A stretch of 64,000 bases of DNA from Bacteroidales bacterium (lineage in GTDB: Bacteria; Bacteroidota; Bacteroidia; Bacteroidales; Lentimicrobiaceae). The stretch's first letter is position 1. The number at the start of each line of letters is the position of its first letter. Positions 45,280 through 52,814 of the stretch are shown in pieces. The position numbers and the translations under genes were made by a program. The stretch covers positions 248,001 through 312,000 of the forward strand of contig JADJEQ010000005.1 in the NCBI GenBank assembly GCA_016709025.1. The letters run 5' to 3'. The notes beneath the pieces were generated by a model. That model was given only the letters and a program-made list of their open reading frames with translations, was not told the DNA's origin and searched no databases.

Positions 45280-46215
45280 GTGCCAATAACAATAGAACAG
45301 GCTCGTTTCGACGATTTCAGCCCTTTGGAAATACTTGCCCGTCAGGTAGTCGAAGGGTTTATTACCGGTTTGCACAAGAGTCCGTTTCACGGGTTTTCCG
45401 TTGAATTTGCCGAACACAGGCTCTACAACCAGGGTGAATCGGTGAAACACATCGACTGGAAGCTCTTTGGCCGCACCGACAAGATGTTCGTCAAAAGGTA
45501 CGAAGAAGAAACCAACCTTCGCTGCCAGATAGTGATCGACGGCAGTTCATCCATGTATTTCCCGATGAAGGACAGCGCCTCACCCGAGGCTGCCAATAAA
45601 ATGGCTTTTTCGGTTTATTCGGCGGCTGCGCTGATCTTTCTTTTACGCAAGCAGCGCGATGCCGCTGGCCTCAGCATCTTCACCGATGAGGTTACCCTGC
45701 ACACCCAGGCCCACAGCAACGCCACGCATCATAAGTATCTGTACAGTGAAATGGAGAAGTTGCTGAATCCCATTGCCGAAGTGAAGGGAAAATACACCTC
45801 AGCCGCCAAAGCGCTTCATCAGATTGCCGATAACATTCACAAACGTTCGCTGGTGGTTATCTTCAGCGATATGCTCGACAGCAGCGAGGCCCGTGACGAG
45901 TTGTTTCCGGCCCTGCAGCATCTGAAGCATAATAAACATGAAGTGATTCTGTTTCATGTTTACGATAAGGAGCATGAACTGGATTTTGCATACGATAACA
46001 AACCTTACCGTTTTGTCGACCTGGAGTCGGGCGAAGAGCTGAAAATCAAGCCCCACGAAATCCGGGCTGGTTATAAAGAACGCATGCAGGCTTTTAAATC
46101 AGAATTGGCTGTAAAATGTGCCGGTTACCACATTGACCTGGTGGAGGCCGATATTAACCAGGGATACAGGCAGGTATTGCTGCCTTACTTGTTGAAGAGG
46201 GTCAGAATGCATTAA
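45280..46215 (+). CDS. DUF58 domain protein (vWA-like)
   Basis: A 311-residue DUF58 protein: LARQVVEGFITGLHKSPFHGFSVEFAEHR, the GESVKHIDWKLFGRTDKMFVKRYEEE block that defines the family, then a von Willebrand A-like fold with a MIDAS-type DGSSS in VIDGSSSMYF and SLVVIFSDMLDS. DUF58 proteins usually sit beside a MoxR AAA ATPase and other vWA proteins in the Bacteroidota BatABCD-type cluster and are linked to metal-cofactor or protein maturation and stress. Here no MoxR gene is adjacent, so it is an isolated copy. The start is a GTG; no nearer ATG precedes the conserved region. Confidence 0.88.
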   Translation: MPITIEQARFDDFSPLEILARQVVEGFITGLHKSPFHGFSVEFAEHRLYNQGESVKHIDWKLFGRTDKMFVKRYEEETNLRCQIVIDGSSSMYFPMKDSASPEAANKMAFSVYSAAALIFLLRKQRDAAGLSIFTDEVTLHTQAHSNATHHKYLYSEMEKLLNPIAEVKGKYTSAAKALHQIADNIHKRSLVVIFSDMLDSSEARDELFPALQHLKHNKHEVILFHVYDKEHELDFAYDNKPYRFVDLESGEELKIKPHEIRAGYKERMQAFKSELAVKCAGYHIDLVEADINQGYRQVLLPYLLKRVRMH

Positions 46216-46518
46216 AGAAATTTGAAGCTCAAAGCTCAAAGTATAAAGTTTACCTGAAGTAACTCAGTGGAGGCGGACTCAAAGTTCAAAGTTTGGGATA
46301 ATCATCAAATCCGAAACTCTATCTGAAAGAAAATGGATCGTCCCACAGACGAAACTATGTGCCTATGTCCTTTCTATGATTCTATGTGTTGAAAAAGAAG
46401 TCTGGTTTAGTTATAAAAGCCTCATCATTCTTATTGCTTCAAGATTCAGGTAGTATATTTGTAAAAGATATGATTAAGATAAATTGTAAACTACCCGGAA
46501 ATATCAATATAGCAATTA
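46216..46518. other. Intergenic region with word-like repeats
   Basis: AAGCTCAAAG and CAAAGTTTG words (46222-46300) match the family at 29.0 kb in the same sense relative to the upstream gene, and CTATGTGCCTATGTCC-type words occur near 46360. A promoter box is at 46454-46461. No gene is seen. Confidence 0.6.
46454..46461 (+). promoter_or_regulatory. -7 promoter box upstream of cassette-like gene
   Basis: TATATTTG exact consensus. It lies about 58 bases outside the proposed left boundary of the cassette-like unit (46519), so the gene may be driven by host-side DNA. Confidence 0.45.
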
Positions 46519-46519
46519 G

Positions 46520-47734
46520 TTAGCCATCATGCAAAAGCAATATTCTACAAATAAATATTACAGGAAAAATATGAAATTAAAGAAACTATTTTTTTTTGGA
46601 TTACTCATTTCAAGATTAGTATTAAATGCACAAACTGATTTCAGACCAGGATATATTATTAAAAATTCAAGTGATACTATATATGGAGAGATTGATTATC
46701 GTGGCGATTTATTAATGAGCAGTATTTGTAAGTTTAAATCTGAGAATGTAATTAAAGAATATTCACCATATGATATTACAGCATTTAGATTTATTGACAG
46801 CAAATACTATTTATCTAAAGAAGTAAATGGAACAAATGTTTTTCTAGAATACCTTATTAAAGGTAAAGTCAGTATTTATTACATGCGCAATGATAAAGGG
46901 GATCATTATTATCTTGACAAAGAAAATGTAAGACTAACTGAGATTCCATATGAGGAAGGAATTAAATACGTTGATGATAAACAAGTATTTTTTGAAACGA
47001 CAAAACACATTGGATTACTTAATTACTATATGCAAGATGCTCCGGAAATTCAATCAAGAATACAAAATGTAAAAAAACCTGAACATAAAAACTTAATTAA
47101 ATTAGCGGAATACTATCACAATTCAGTTTGCGAAGGAGAAAAATGTATCATATATGAAAAGAAACAACCATTTCTTAAGGTAAATCTTGAAGCTGTTGCA
47201 GGTGTTGTCAATTTCGAAAATGTTGAAGACTTAAATGATAAATACTATTTCCAAAGCGGAGTTATTGCACATTTTTGGATGCCAAGAACAAATGAGAAAA
47301 TTTATTTTAAAACTGGATTTTTATATTCTCAAGTGGAACAGTATGGTGAAAGTAAGAATTATATAAAGATTCCGATACACATTGGATTTTTAGCTCCAAA
47401 TTCCTATCGGATAAGACCGTCTTTTTCAATTGGATTATTATCACCATCTTATTCAGGTGGACTAGTAGTAAAAATTAGTAATAGGATTAATATAGGAATT
47501 CAAAGTTGGGTAAACTTTTTTCCAAATGACAATCTATTTCTGATACCTGATAAATTGCTTAATTATTCAATTTTAGGAAATTTGTATATAGAATTGTAAA
47601 ATGCACGTATGGCTAACACTCGGTATAGCCAATAAAGGTTTCAGAGATATGCGAAGGTTAGTAGCCCGCTACAACTTTTCTTGTACCATGATAGGTAATC
47701 GCCCACAATCCCTTACTGGCCATAACGCCAAACG
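46520..47734 (+). mobile_element. Candidate integron-like gene cassette (about 1.2 kb)
   Basis: A single AT-rich gene is bounded on the left by GTTAGCC (46519-46525) and on the right by a large imperfect hairpin starting GGCTAAC (47611-47617) and ending in CGTTAAA. GGCTAAC is the exact reverse complement of the left-boundary 7-mer, as expected when a circular cassette with a folded attC site is cut at G/TTA. The complementarity extends to 9 bases (GTTAGCCAT / ATGGCTAAC). The 7-mers deviate from GTTRRRY at one position. No integrase gene is in the window, so this would be a lone cassette. Confidence 0.45.
46571..47599 (+). CDS. AT-rich secreted protein of unknown function, probable C-terminal beta-barrel
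   Basis: I do not recognise a named family. From the ATG at 46571 the 342-residue protein has a signal peptide (MKLKKLFFFGLLISRLVLNAQ) and then a segment shared by many Bacteroidota hypotheticals (FRPGYIIKNSSDTIYGEIDYRGD). A Cys pair follows (SVCEGEKCIIYE), and then alternating strands that look like an outer-membrane barrel (VNLEAVAGVVNFE, YFKTGFLYSQVEQYG, NRINIGIQSWVNFFP). Codon use is strongly A/T-biased compared with both neighbours, indicating recent transfer. An upstream ATG at 46529 would add 14 residues before the signal peptide. Confidence 0.75.
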   Translation: MKLKKLFFFGLLISRLVLNAQTDFRPGYIIKNSSDTIYGEIDYRGDLLMSSICKFKSENVIKEYSPYDITAFRFIDSKYYLSKEVNGTNVFLEYLIKGKVSIYYMRNDKGDHYYLDKENVRLTEIPYEEGIKYVDDKQVFFETTKHIGLLNYYMQDAPEIQSRIQNVKKPEHKNLIKLAEYYHNSVCEGEKCIIYEKKQPFLKVNLEAVAGVVNFENVEDLNDKYYFQSGVIAHFWMPRTNEKIYFKTGFLYSQVEQYGESKNYIKIPIHIGFLAPNSYRIRPSFSIGLLSPSYSGGLVVKISNRINIGIQSWVNFFPNDNLFLIPDKLLNYSILGNLYIEL

Positions 47735-47740
47735 TTAAAA
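47611..47740 (+). other. attC-like imperfect hairpin at the 3' end of the AT-rich gene
   Basis: The 5' arm reads GGCTAACACTCGGTATAGCC and continues AATAAAGG; the reverse complement of the 3' arm reads TTTTAACGTTTGGCGTTATG and continues GCCAGTAAGG. The arms share TAAC, GG, TAT, GCC and TAAxGG in the same order, separated by a variable centre with a small GTAGC/GCTAC hairpin. Length (about 127 bases), position 11 bases after the stop, and AAC...GTT ends fit an attC recombination site, but could also describe an unrelated palindromic repeat. Confidence 0.45.
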
Positions 47741-47764
47741 ACTTAATACTAACCACATTTCCGT

Positions 47765-47876
47765 TTAACCTCCCTCTAGAAACCCCTCAAACAACCTCGT
47801 CAGCGATTTCTCAGCGGTTGCGGCAGTCTCCAGGATATCCGAAAGTTTTACCGGTTTCAGGTTGTCAGGGTCGCAC
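47765..47876 (-). pseudogene. Duplicated 3' fragment of punA
   Basis: Bases 47778-47875 match the 3' end of the intact punA (48821-48918) at about 94 of 98 positions in the same orientation. The fragment encodes CDPDNLKPVKLSDILETAAT and onward to GFLEGG and a stop, against GFLSGL in the intact gene, so it keeps its own sensible C-terminus. Upstream coding sequence is missing. It and punA flank the toxin-antitoxin pair as direct repeats. Confidence 0.85.
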
Positions 47877-48070
47877 CGAATGCATTAGATAAATTTGAGG
47901 CCCAAAGTTGAAAGCATCGACTTCCTGACGTAATCAGGCAGTCTGCCCTCTAATTGTCAGGCAGTTTTTAAGTTTGCCCGACGTAATGAAGTGGAGTTTG
48001 GCTCTAAGACTTTCAATAGATTAAAAAAATCCTATAAAGAAATCAAAAAGTCGTTTGATTTCTGGTATTC
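47877..48070. other. Spacer between punA fragment and toxin gene
   Basis: No gene recognised. It contains CAGGCAG words and an open frame without a start codon on the plus strand that runs into the toxin gene's antisense. Confidence 0.5.
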
Positions 48071-48394
48071 CTATATGAATAGCAACAAATCGTTAAGTTC
48101 TTTGTCAGAGATATTATCATGCTCTGATTTATCGTAAATGGTAAGCAAGTAAAGGGTATTACCGGAAACATAAACATGGGTTATGATTCTTGCCCCACTG
48201 CTTTTACCTTTGCCTTTCGAAGAGATTGCAAGCCGTATTTTATAACAGTCCTGACCGATGGGCTTACCCATTGCGGGGTTTTCGGCCAATTGTCTGCCAA
48301 GTTCTGCCATATCATTTTTAAGGGAAGGATACTTTTTTGCCAGCCGTTTTAACTGTCTGTCAAACGGTGGTATTGTAACAACACTAAAGCTCAT
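48071..48394 (-). CDS. RelE/ParE-superfamily toxin
   Basis: The 107-residue protein fits the RelE-like fold: FSVVTIPPFDRQLKRLAKKYPSLKNDM at the start, a central GQDCYKIRLAIS strand with the basic KGKGKSSGARIITHVYV segment and the final LYLLTIYDKSEHDNIS strand. Such toxins usually cleave mRNA on the ribosome. Its start overlaps the upstream antitoxin gene by 11 bases, giving the normal antitoxin-first order of a type II module. Exact target and catalytic residues cannot be assigned by eye. Confidence 0.85.
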   Translation of the reverse strand: MSFSVVTIPPFDRQLKRLAKKYPSLKNDMAELGRQLAENPAMGKPIGQDCYKIRLAISSKGKGKSSGARIITHVYVSGNTLYLLTIYDKSEHDNISDKELNDLLLFI

Positions 48395-48590
48395 TTAGAA
48401 GCTCGTTAAGTGGTTTAGCCTTTATTTTTCCCTGCCTGGCTAACTTTACGTTTTCAACAGCTTCTTTAATTTCTTCCATAAGCAACGCCTTTTCGTTAGT
48501 AATGGGCTTTGCCTTAACAAATGAAAAGTTGTTCAGCAGTTCCATTATAAATGCTGCCTTACTATCCTTTATATCAACCAGTATTTTCAT
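48384..48590 (-). CDS. Type II antitoxin of the RelE-type pair
   Basis: A 68-residue protein (MKILVDIKDSKAAFIMELLN...AKPITNEKALLMEEIKEAVENVKLARQGKIKAKPLNELLNEL) with an N-terminal strand-helix region and a long charged C-terminal helix that would wrap the toxin. This form is typical of short Bacteroidota antitoxins paired with RelE-like toxins. A promoter box lies about 99 bases upstream. The pair sits between the duplicated and intact punA 3' ends. Confidence 0.8.
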   Translation of the reverse strand: MKILVDIKDSKAAFIMELLNNFSFVKAKPITNEKALLMEEIKEAVENVKLARQGKIKAKPLNELLNEL

Positions 48591-48688
48591 TATTTTTCAA
48601 TTTTAAATTGTCTGAAATCTGTAATCAACTGAAATCTAGTTAAATATAATTTAGAAAATGTCCTTAAAACACGGATTATTAGCCCTTG

Positions 48689-48696
48689 CAAAGATA
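48689..48696 (-). promoter_or_regulatory. -7 promoter box for toxin-antitoxin pair
   Basis: TATCTTTG matches TAnnTTTG; predicted leader about 95 bases to the antitoxin ATG at 48590. Confidence 0.4.
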
Positions 48697-48807
48697 CGAA
48701 CGTTTTTATTAATGGAATAGTTTTATTTCCTGTAACATCCTCATTTTTATGCCATCAGTGAAATGCAGTAATACTGTTTTTTGCTTCAATCTCCTTGCCT
48801 GAATCCT

Positions 48808-49620
48808 CTATAAGCCGGATAGAAACCCCTCAAACAACCTCGTCAGCGATTTCTCAGCAGTTGCGGCAGTCTCCAGGATATCCGAAAGTTTTACCGGATG
48901 CAGGTTGTCAGGATCGCATTCATCGGTGATTACACTGACAGCCACACAGGGCAATTTTATATGGTTACAGGCGATTACTTCGGGAATGGTTGACATGCCC
49001 ACCACATCGGCACCAATGATTTTAAGATACCGGTATTCAGCCGCTGTTTCAAGGTTGGGTCCGGGCACGGCGGCATAAATACCTTCATGCAATTCAATCT
49101 TTTCTGCAAGGGCCGCATCGCGCATTTTCTGCAGCAGGGATGGGTGATATGCCTGGCTCATATCCGGGAAACGCACCCCCAGGTTTTCGTCGTTGGGCCC
49201 GATCAACGGACTGTTGCCCAACAGGTTGATGTGGTCGGTGATCAACATCAGGCTGCCTTTTTTGAATTCAAGGTTGATGCCACCGGCCGCGTTGGAGATC
49301 ATTACCTGCTTAATTCCAAGCAGTTTCATTACCCTGATCGGGAATACAATGCGGTTCATCGTGTAACCTTCATAATAATGAAAACGGCCCTGCATCGCCA
49401 AAACTTTTTGACCGCAAAGGGTTCCATAAATCAGCTTACCATGATGGGTCTCCACGGTCGAAACCGGGAAGTTCGGGATCTCTTCATAATCAAGAACAAC
49501 TTCCGGCCGTATGCGGTTGGCCAGTTCGCCGAGGCCGGTGCCGAGCACGATACCGGTTTCAGGGTTCTGAATGCCTTTACTTTTAAGAAAATCTGCTGTT
49601 TCGTTTATCTGGTTGATCAT
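48808..49620 (-). CDS. punA: Purine-nucleoside phosphorylase
   Basis: The 270-residue enzyme cleaves inosine and guanosine to the base and ribose-1-phosphate. Family features are GIVLGTGLGELA, the phosphate-site VSTVETHHGKLIYG and AMQGRFHYYEGY, MISNAAGGIN, the base-binding EGIYAAVPGPNLETAAEYR and GADVVGMSTIPEVIACNH, with the purine-recognising Asn/Asp region at VSVITDECDPDNLHP. Length is normal for the trimeric PNP-I class. The 3' end is duplicated 1 kb downstream. DUF493 is divergent. Confidence 0.95.
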   Translation of the reverse strand: MINQINETADFLKSKGIQNPETGIVLGTGLGELANRIRPEVVLDYEEIPNFPVSTVETHHGKLIYGTLCGQKVLAMQGRFHYYEGYTMNRIVFPIRVMKLLGIKQVMISNAAGGINLEFKKGSLMLITDHINLLGNSPLIGPNDENLGVRFPDMSQAYHPSLLQKMRDAALAEKIELHEGIYAAVPGPNLETAAEYRYLKIIGADVVGMSTIPEVIACNHIKLPCVAVSVITDECDPDNLHPVKLSDILETAATAEKSLTRLFEGFLSGL

Positions 49621-49714
49621 CTGCTTAATTTTGTAAGGCCCGTTAGCCGTTATTTATTACGGTGCAAATTAAACAATTTTACCTTTTGTGGCTTTATAGT
49701 TTAAACCTTTTAGA

Positions 49715-49993
49715 ATGGCAATCAACGACGAATTCTTTCAACGGCTTGAGAAACAACTTGAGTTGAATACCACCTGGCCGGCGGTATATATGTTCAAATT
49801 TATTATTCCCGAAAGCAACCAGGGCTATGCCCTGCTCCGAAGCCTTTTCGGGGAAGAATCAAGGCTGTTCACCCGGCATTCATCGGGAGGGAAATACATT
49901 TCTGTTACAGTTAAAGAGATGATGATCAGCCCGGCCGAAATCACCGAACGCTACCGGAAGGCAGCTGAAATTGAGGGGATTATTGCGCTTTAA
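49715..49993 (+). CDS. DUF493 family protein (YbeD-like)
   Basis: The 92-residue protein matches DUF493/YbeD: an alpha-beta sandwich with WPAVYMFKFIIPESNQ, LLRSLFGEESRLFTRHSSGGKYISVTVKEMM and a C-terminal helix ITERYRKAAEIEGIIAL. E. coli YbeD structurally resembles small regulatory ACT-like domains, but its function is unproven. It is divergent from punA with 94 bases between. Confidence 0.85.
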   Translation: MAINDEFFQRLEKQLELNTTWPAVYMFKFIIPESNQGYALLRSLFGEESRLFTRHSSGGKYISVTVKEMMISPAEITERYRKAAEIEGIIAL

Positions 49994-50018
49994 TAAACAG
50001 ATGTGTACAAAAACATTG

Positions 50019-50046
50019 GTAGGGACACGACATGTCGTGTCCCTAC
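50019..50046. repeat. 28-bp perfect palindrome, copy 1
   Basis: GTAGGGACACGACA followed by its exact reverse complement. An identical 28-base core occurs at 50194-50221. It could act as a terminator for the DUF493 gene. Confidence 0.9.
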
Positions 50047-50092
50047 GTTATTTCGACTACGACTACCTGAATGCCTGGCAGACAGGCTCGCT

Positions 50093-50145
50093 ATGACAAT
50101 AAATTGATTATTAGTTGTCAGGCTGAGCGGAATCGAAGCCTAAAC
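50093..50145. repeat. Hairpin repeat, copy 2
   Basis: Inverted copy (about 50 of 53 bases) of 23600-23652. It lies between the two perfect palindromes. Confidence 0.8.
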
Positions 50146-50189
50146 AGACTTTTCAGACAGTTTCTTTTTTAACGAACTGCCATAAAAAA

Positions 50190-50225
50190 CGATGTAGGGA
50201 CACGACATGTCGTGTCCCTACATCG
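50190..50225. repeat. 36-bp perfect palindrome, copy 2
   Basis: The same 28-base core as at 50019 extended by CGAT/ATCG to a perfect 36-base palindrome, 21 bases after the 3' end of rny (minus strand end at 50246). Suitable as a bidirectional terminator between convergent transcripts. Confidence 0.9.
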
Positions 50226-50245
50226 CTTTTTATAGTCCAGATTAA

Positions 50246-51787
50246 TTATTTGGCAAAACTGATTGCCCTGGTTTCGCGGATAACCGTAATTTTTATCTGT
50301 CCCGGATAAGTCATCTCATCCTGGATCTTCTTCGAGAGATCGAACGAAATCTTGTTGGCATCGTCGTCGGATACCTTGTCGGCACCTACGATCACCCTGA
50401 GTTCACGGCCTGCCTGAATGGCGTAAGTCTTCACAACACCGGGGTAGGAGAGGGCCAGTTCTTCGAGGTGGTTGAGGCGCTGAATATAAGCTTCTACAAC
50501 CTCGCGGCGGGCGCCCGGTCTTGCACCGGAAATCGCATCGCACACCTGAACAATCGGTGCAATCAGGCTTTCCATTTCAACTTCATCGTGGTGAGCACCG
50601 ATCGCATTGCAGATGTCGGCTGGTTCTTTGTAACGCTCTGCCAGCTTCATTCCGAGAATGGCATGTGGCAATTCCGGTTCGTTATCGGGGACTTTTCCGA
50701 TATCGTGCAGCAGTCCGGCACGTTTGGCTTTCTTGGGGCTCAGGCCAAGTTCTGCAGCCATGGTGGCGCAGAGATTGGCAACTTCCTTCGAGTGCTGAAG
50801 CAGGTTCTGACCGTAGGAAGAGCGGTACTTCATTTTACCGATCATGCGGATCAGCTCAGGATGCAAACCATGAATACCGAGGTCGATGGTAGTACGTTTT
50901 CCGGTTTCAATGATTTCCTGTTCGATTTGTTTTTTAACCTTGGCAACCACCTCTTCGATGCGGGCAGGGTGAATACGGCCGTCGGTCACCAGTTTATGCA
51001 GCGACAGGCGGGCAATTTCGCGTCGTACAGGGTCGAAACCCGAAAGGATAATGGCTTCCGGTGAATCGTCGATGATGATTTCAACGCCGGTAAGGGCTTC
51101 CAGGGTACGGATGTTACGGCCTTCACGACCAATAATACGCCCTTTGATTTCTTCACTTTCGATGTTGAAAACTGAAACGCTGTTTTCAATGGCATGCTCA
51201 GCAGCGGTGCGCTGAATGGTTTCGATAACGATTTTCTTGGCTTCGTTGTTGGCGGTAAGCTTGGCTTCTTCAACAATGTCCTTCACATGGATCATTGCCT
51301 CGGATTTGGCTTCGTCTTTCAGGGTTTCAATCAGCAGCGACTTGGCTTCTGCGCCCGACATCCCTGAAATGGTTTCAAGTTGCTCAACCTGTTGTTTGGT
51401 TGCTTTGTCAAGTTCTGTCTGTTTTTTATTGAGCAGTTCAAGCTGTGCAGTCAGGTTGTCCTTGATGATAGAGGTTTCTTTTTGTTTTCGCTGAAGCTCT
51501 TCAAATTTTTGAGAGATGACAGCTTCTTTTTGTTTTAAGCGGTTTTCGTTTTTTAATAATTCCTTGTTTTTTTCCTGTAATTGATTTTCGTGATCGGCTT
51601 TTAACTGAATAAATTTTTCTTTAGCCTGAAGGACTTTGTCCCTTTTAATCATTTCGCCTTTTTCTTCGGCGTCTTTCAGGATGTGCTCACTCTTTTTTTC
51701 GACGGCCTTTCTAAGTAGCGTGCTGGTTACCAGCCCTCCGACTACCAGCCCGGCCAGGGCTGCAATTATTATTAAAATTGTCTCCAT
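50246..51787 (-). CDS. rny: Ribonuclease Y
   Basis: RNase Y is a membrane-anchored endoribonuclease that begins mRNA decay. The 513-residue protein has an N-terminal membrane helix (LIIIAALAGLVVGGLVTSTLL), a long Glu/Lys-rich coiled coil (to about 200), a KH domain (GRIIGREGRNIRTLEALTGVEIII) and an HD phosphohydrolase domain with the metal motif GLLHDIGKV (about 358-366) and AIGAHHDEVEME. Length and order are normal. It lies downstream of zapA with the 6S-like RNA between, an arrangement conserved in the phylum. Confidence 0.97.
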   Translation of the reverse strand: METILIIIAALAGLVVGGLVTSTLLRKAVEKKSEHILKDAEEKGEMIKRDKVLQAKEKFIQLKADHENQLQEKNKELLKNENRLKQKEAVISQKFEELQRKQKETSIIKDNLTAQLELLNKKQTELDKATKQQVEQLETISGMSGAEAKSLLIETLKDEAKSEAMIHVKDIVEEAKLTANNEAKKIVIETIQRTAAEHAIENSVSVFNIESEEIKGRIIGREGRNIRTLEALTGVEIIIDDSPEAIILSGFDPVRREIARLSLHKLVTDGRIHPARIEEVVAKVKKQIEQEIIETGKRTTIDLGIHGLHPELIRMIGKMKYRSSYGQNLLQHSKEVANLCATMAAELGLSPKKAKRAGLLHDIGKVPDNEPELPHAILGMKLAERYKEPADICNAIGAHHDEVEMESLIAPIVQVCDAISGARPGARREVVEAYIQRLNHLEELALSYPGVVKTYAIQAGRELRVIVGADKVSDDDANKISFDLSKKIQDEMTYPGQIKITVIRETRAISFAK

Positions 51788-51835
51788 TGTGAATAAATTA
51801 GTTTGAGATATAGTGAATGGAGGAAGAAACAGAAC

Positions 51836-52031
51836 AAAAAAAACCGCATTGACCCAGAGTTTTGGTAAACCCCAAAACTACATGAATGGAACTGCCAGGG
51901 ACTTCGAACTTCCAATGCCCTCCTGAGAGAGTCCCGGCCGAAACCGGGTTAAGGCCTGTTCTATGACCAAATCTGAGCTTTGTCCCAAAGTTGAAAATGT
52001 TGAGTTTACAAACTTGAATGAATCAATGCGG
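51836..52031 (-). ncRNA. ssrS: Candidate 6S RNA (6S-Flavo type)
   Basis: The minus-strand transcript between zapA and rny can fold as one long interrupted hairpin. CCGCATTGA (52031-52023) pairs perfectly with TCAATGCGG (51852-51844), which is followed directly by eight Us. Inside, GTAAAC faces GTTTAC, and CCCGG/CCGGG closes an apical loop. About 188 bases before the U tract fits 6S RNA, which binds the housekeeping RNA polymerase holoenzyme. 6S genes lie beside zapA in gamma-proteobacteria, and a divergent Bacteroidota class (6S-Flavo) is known. The identity rests on fold and position; no covariance search was run. Confidence 0.7.
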
Positions 52032-52069
52032 AATATTGTTTATGTTTTCAAAGAACTTATCGTGAACTC

Positions 52070-52360
52070 TTACTTCTCAAAAGAAGCTGCTAATAATCCG
52101 TTTATCTCCTCAAGTTTCAAAAGTAATCCTTTTTCCGAGAAATTTATCTGATTTCCCAGATCAATGGCATTTATTGAAAATTGCAGAGCAACCATCGCCA
52201 ACAAATCCTGCTTGTCTTTATATTCAAAATGGCTTGCATAGCTTTTCATTTGTTCATCGATCGCTTTTGCAGCAGCCCTTACAGTCTCTTCTTCTCTCCG
52301 TTCAATGGTCAGTTTGTAAGTTCTGTCAGCAATCAGCACATTTATCGATAATTCATCCAT
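52070..52360 (-). CDS. zapA: Cell division protein ZapA
   Basis: ZapA promotes FtsZ filament bundling at the division ring. The 96-residue protein has the N-terminal beta-rich head (LSINVLIADRTYKLTIERREEETVRAAAKAIDEQM) and a C-terminal coiled-coil helix (LLAMVALQFSINAIDLGNQI). It follows the ZapB-like coiled-coil gene by 19 bases and precedes the 6S-like RNA, so the three may share a transcript. Confidence 0.93.
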   Translation of the reverse strand: MDELSINVLIADRTYKLTIERREEETVRAAAKAIDEQMKSYASHFEYKDKQDLLAMVALQFSINAIDLGNQINFSEKGLLLKLEEINGLLAASFEK

Positions 52361-52379
52361 CAGGTTGATTCACAGATTG

Positions 52380-52667
52380 TTATTTATTCAAGAGCCCAAT
52401 ACAATGGTCAATTTCCCGCACAAGTTCATTAATTTTCAATTTAACTTCTGTCCTTTTTTCTTCCTTGTTTAGCGATTTCGCCAATTTTATGGTCTTTTGT
52501 TTTTCCTGAAGTTCAAAAACTCTTGATTCAAGTTTTTCAATCTCAGATTTAAGCGTAATAACCTCAGTTTTTAATTGATTATTCTCTTCCAGAAGTTTTC
52601 CGGTTTGGCCGATAAGCCTGCGCACTTTATATTCAATTCCTGCAACCAGTGTTTCGGCTTTTTCCAT
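52380..52667 (-). CDS. ZapB-like coiled-coil protein
   Basis: A 95-residue protein that is almost entirely a coiled coil (LLEENNQLKTEVITLKSEIEKLESRVFELQEK) with a short helical C-terminus. Position directly before zapA and size fit a ZapB-like or FtsZ-ring-associated partner, but coiled coils are easily confused. The ATG at 52667 (MEKAETLV) is chosen because a -7 box at 52690-52697 lies between it and the longer in-frame start at 52745. Confidence 0.7.
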   Translation of the reverse strand: MEKAETLVAGIEYKVRRLIGQTGKLLEENNQLKTEVITLKSEIEKLESRVFELQEKQKTIKLAKSLNKEEKRTEVKLKINELVREIDHCIGLLNK

Positions 52668-52689
52668 GAAACCCTTCTTATGAAGCGGC

Positions 52690-52697
52690 AAATATAT
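52690..52697 (-). promoter_or_regulatory. -7 promoter box for zapB-like/zapA/6S unit
   Basis: TATATTTG exact consensus, 22 bases before the ATG at 52667. It decides the start of the coiled-coil gene. Confidence 0.55.
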
Positions 52698-52814
52698 ATT
52701 AAAGTTTGCAACCTTCAAATAGCCGGATTGGCTGTTTGTGGTCATTTTTGTTCAAATATAATCAATTATAACCACAACTTTATATTTTTTTTTAATTTTA
52801 ATGAAATTTTTATC

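Noticed and set aside
47937..48123. Plus-strand open stretch with KKSYKEIKKSFDFWYS
   Set aside because: No start codon, no recognised family, and it ends inside the antisense of the toxin gene.
51963..52151. 62-codon plus-strand frame
   Set aside because: It lies antisense to the 6S-like RNA and the end of zapA and has no recognisable product.
52575..52814. N-terminal extension of the DUF2851 frame
   Set aside because: It runs antisense through the coiled-coil gene and its promoter; family similarity starts at the GTG at 52815.
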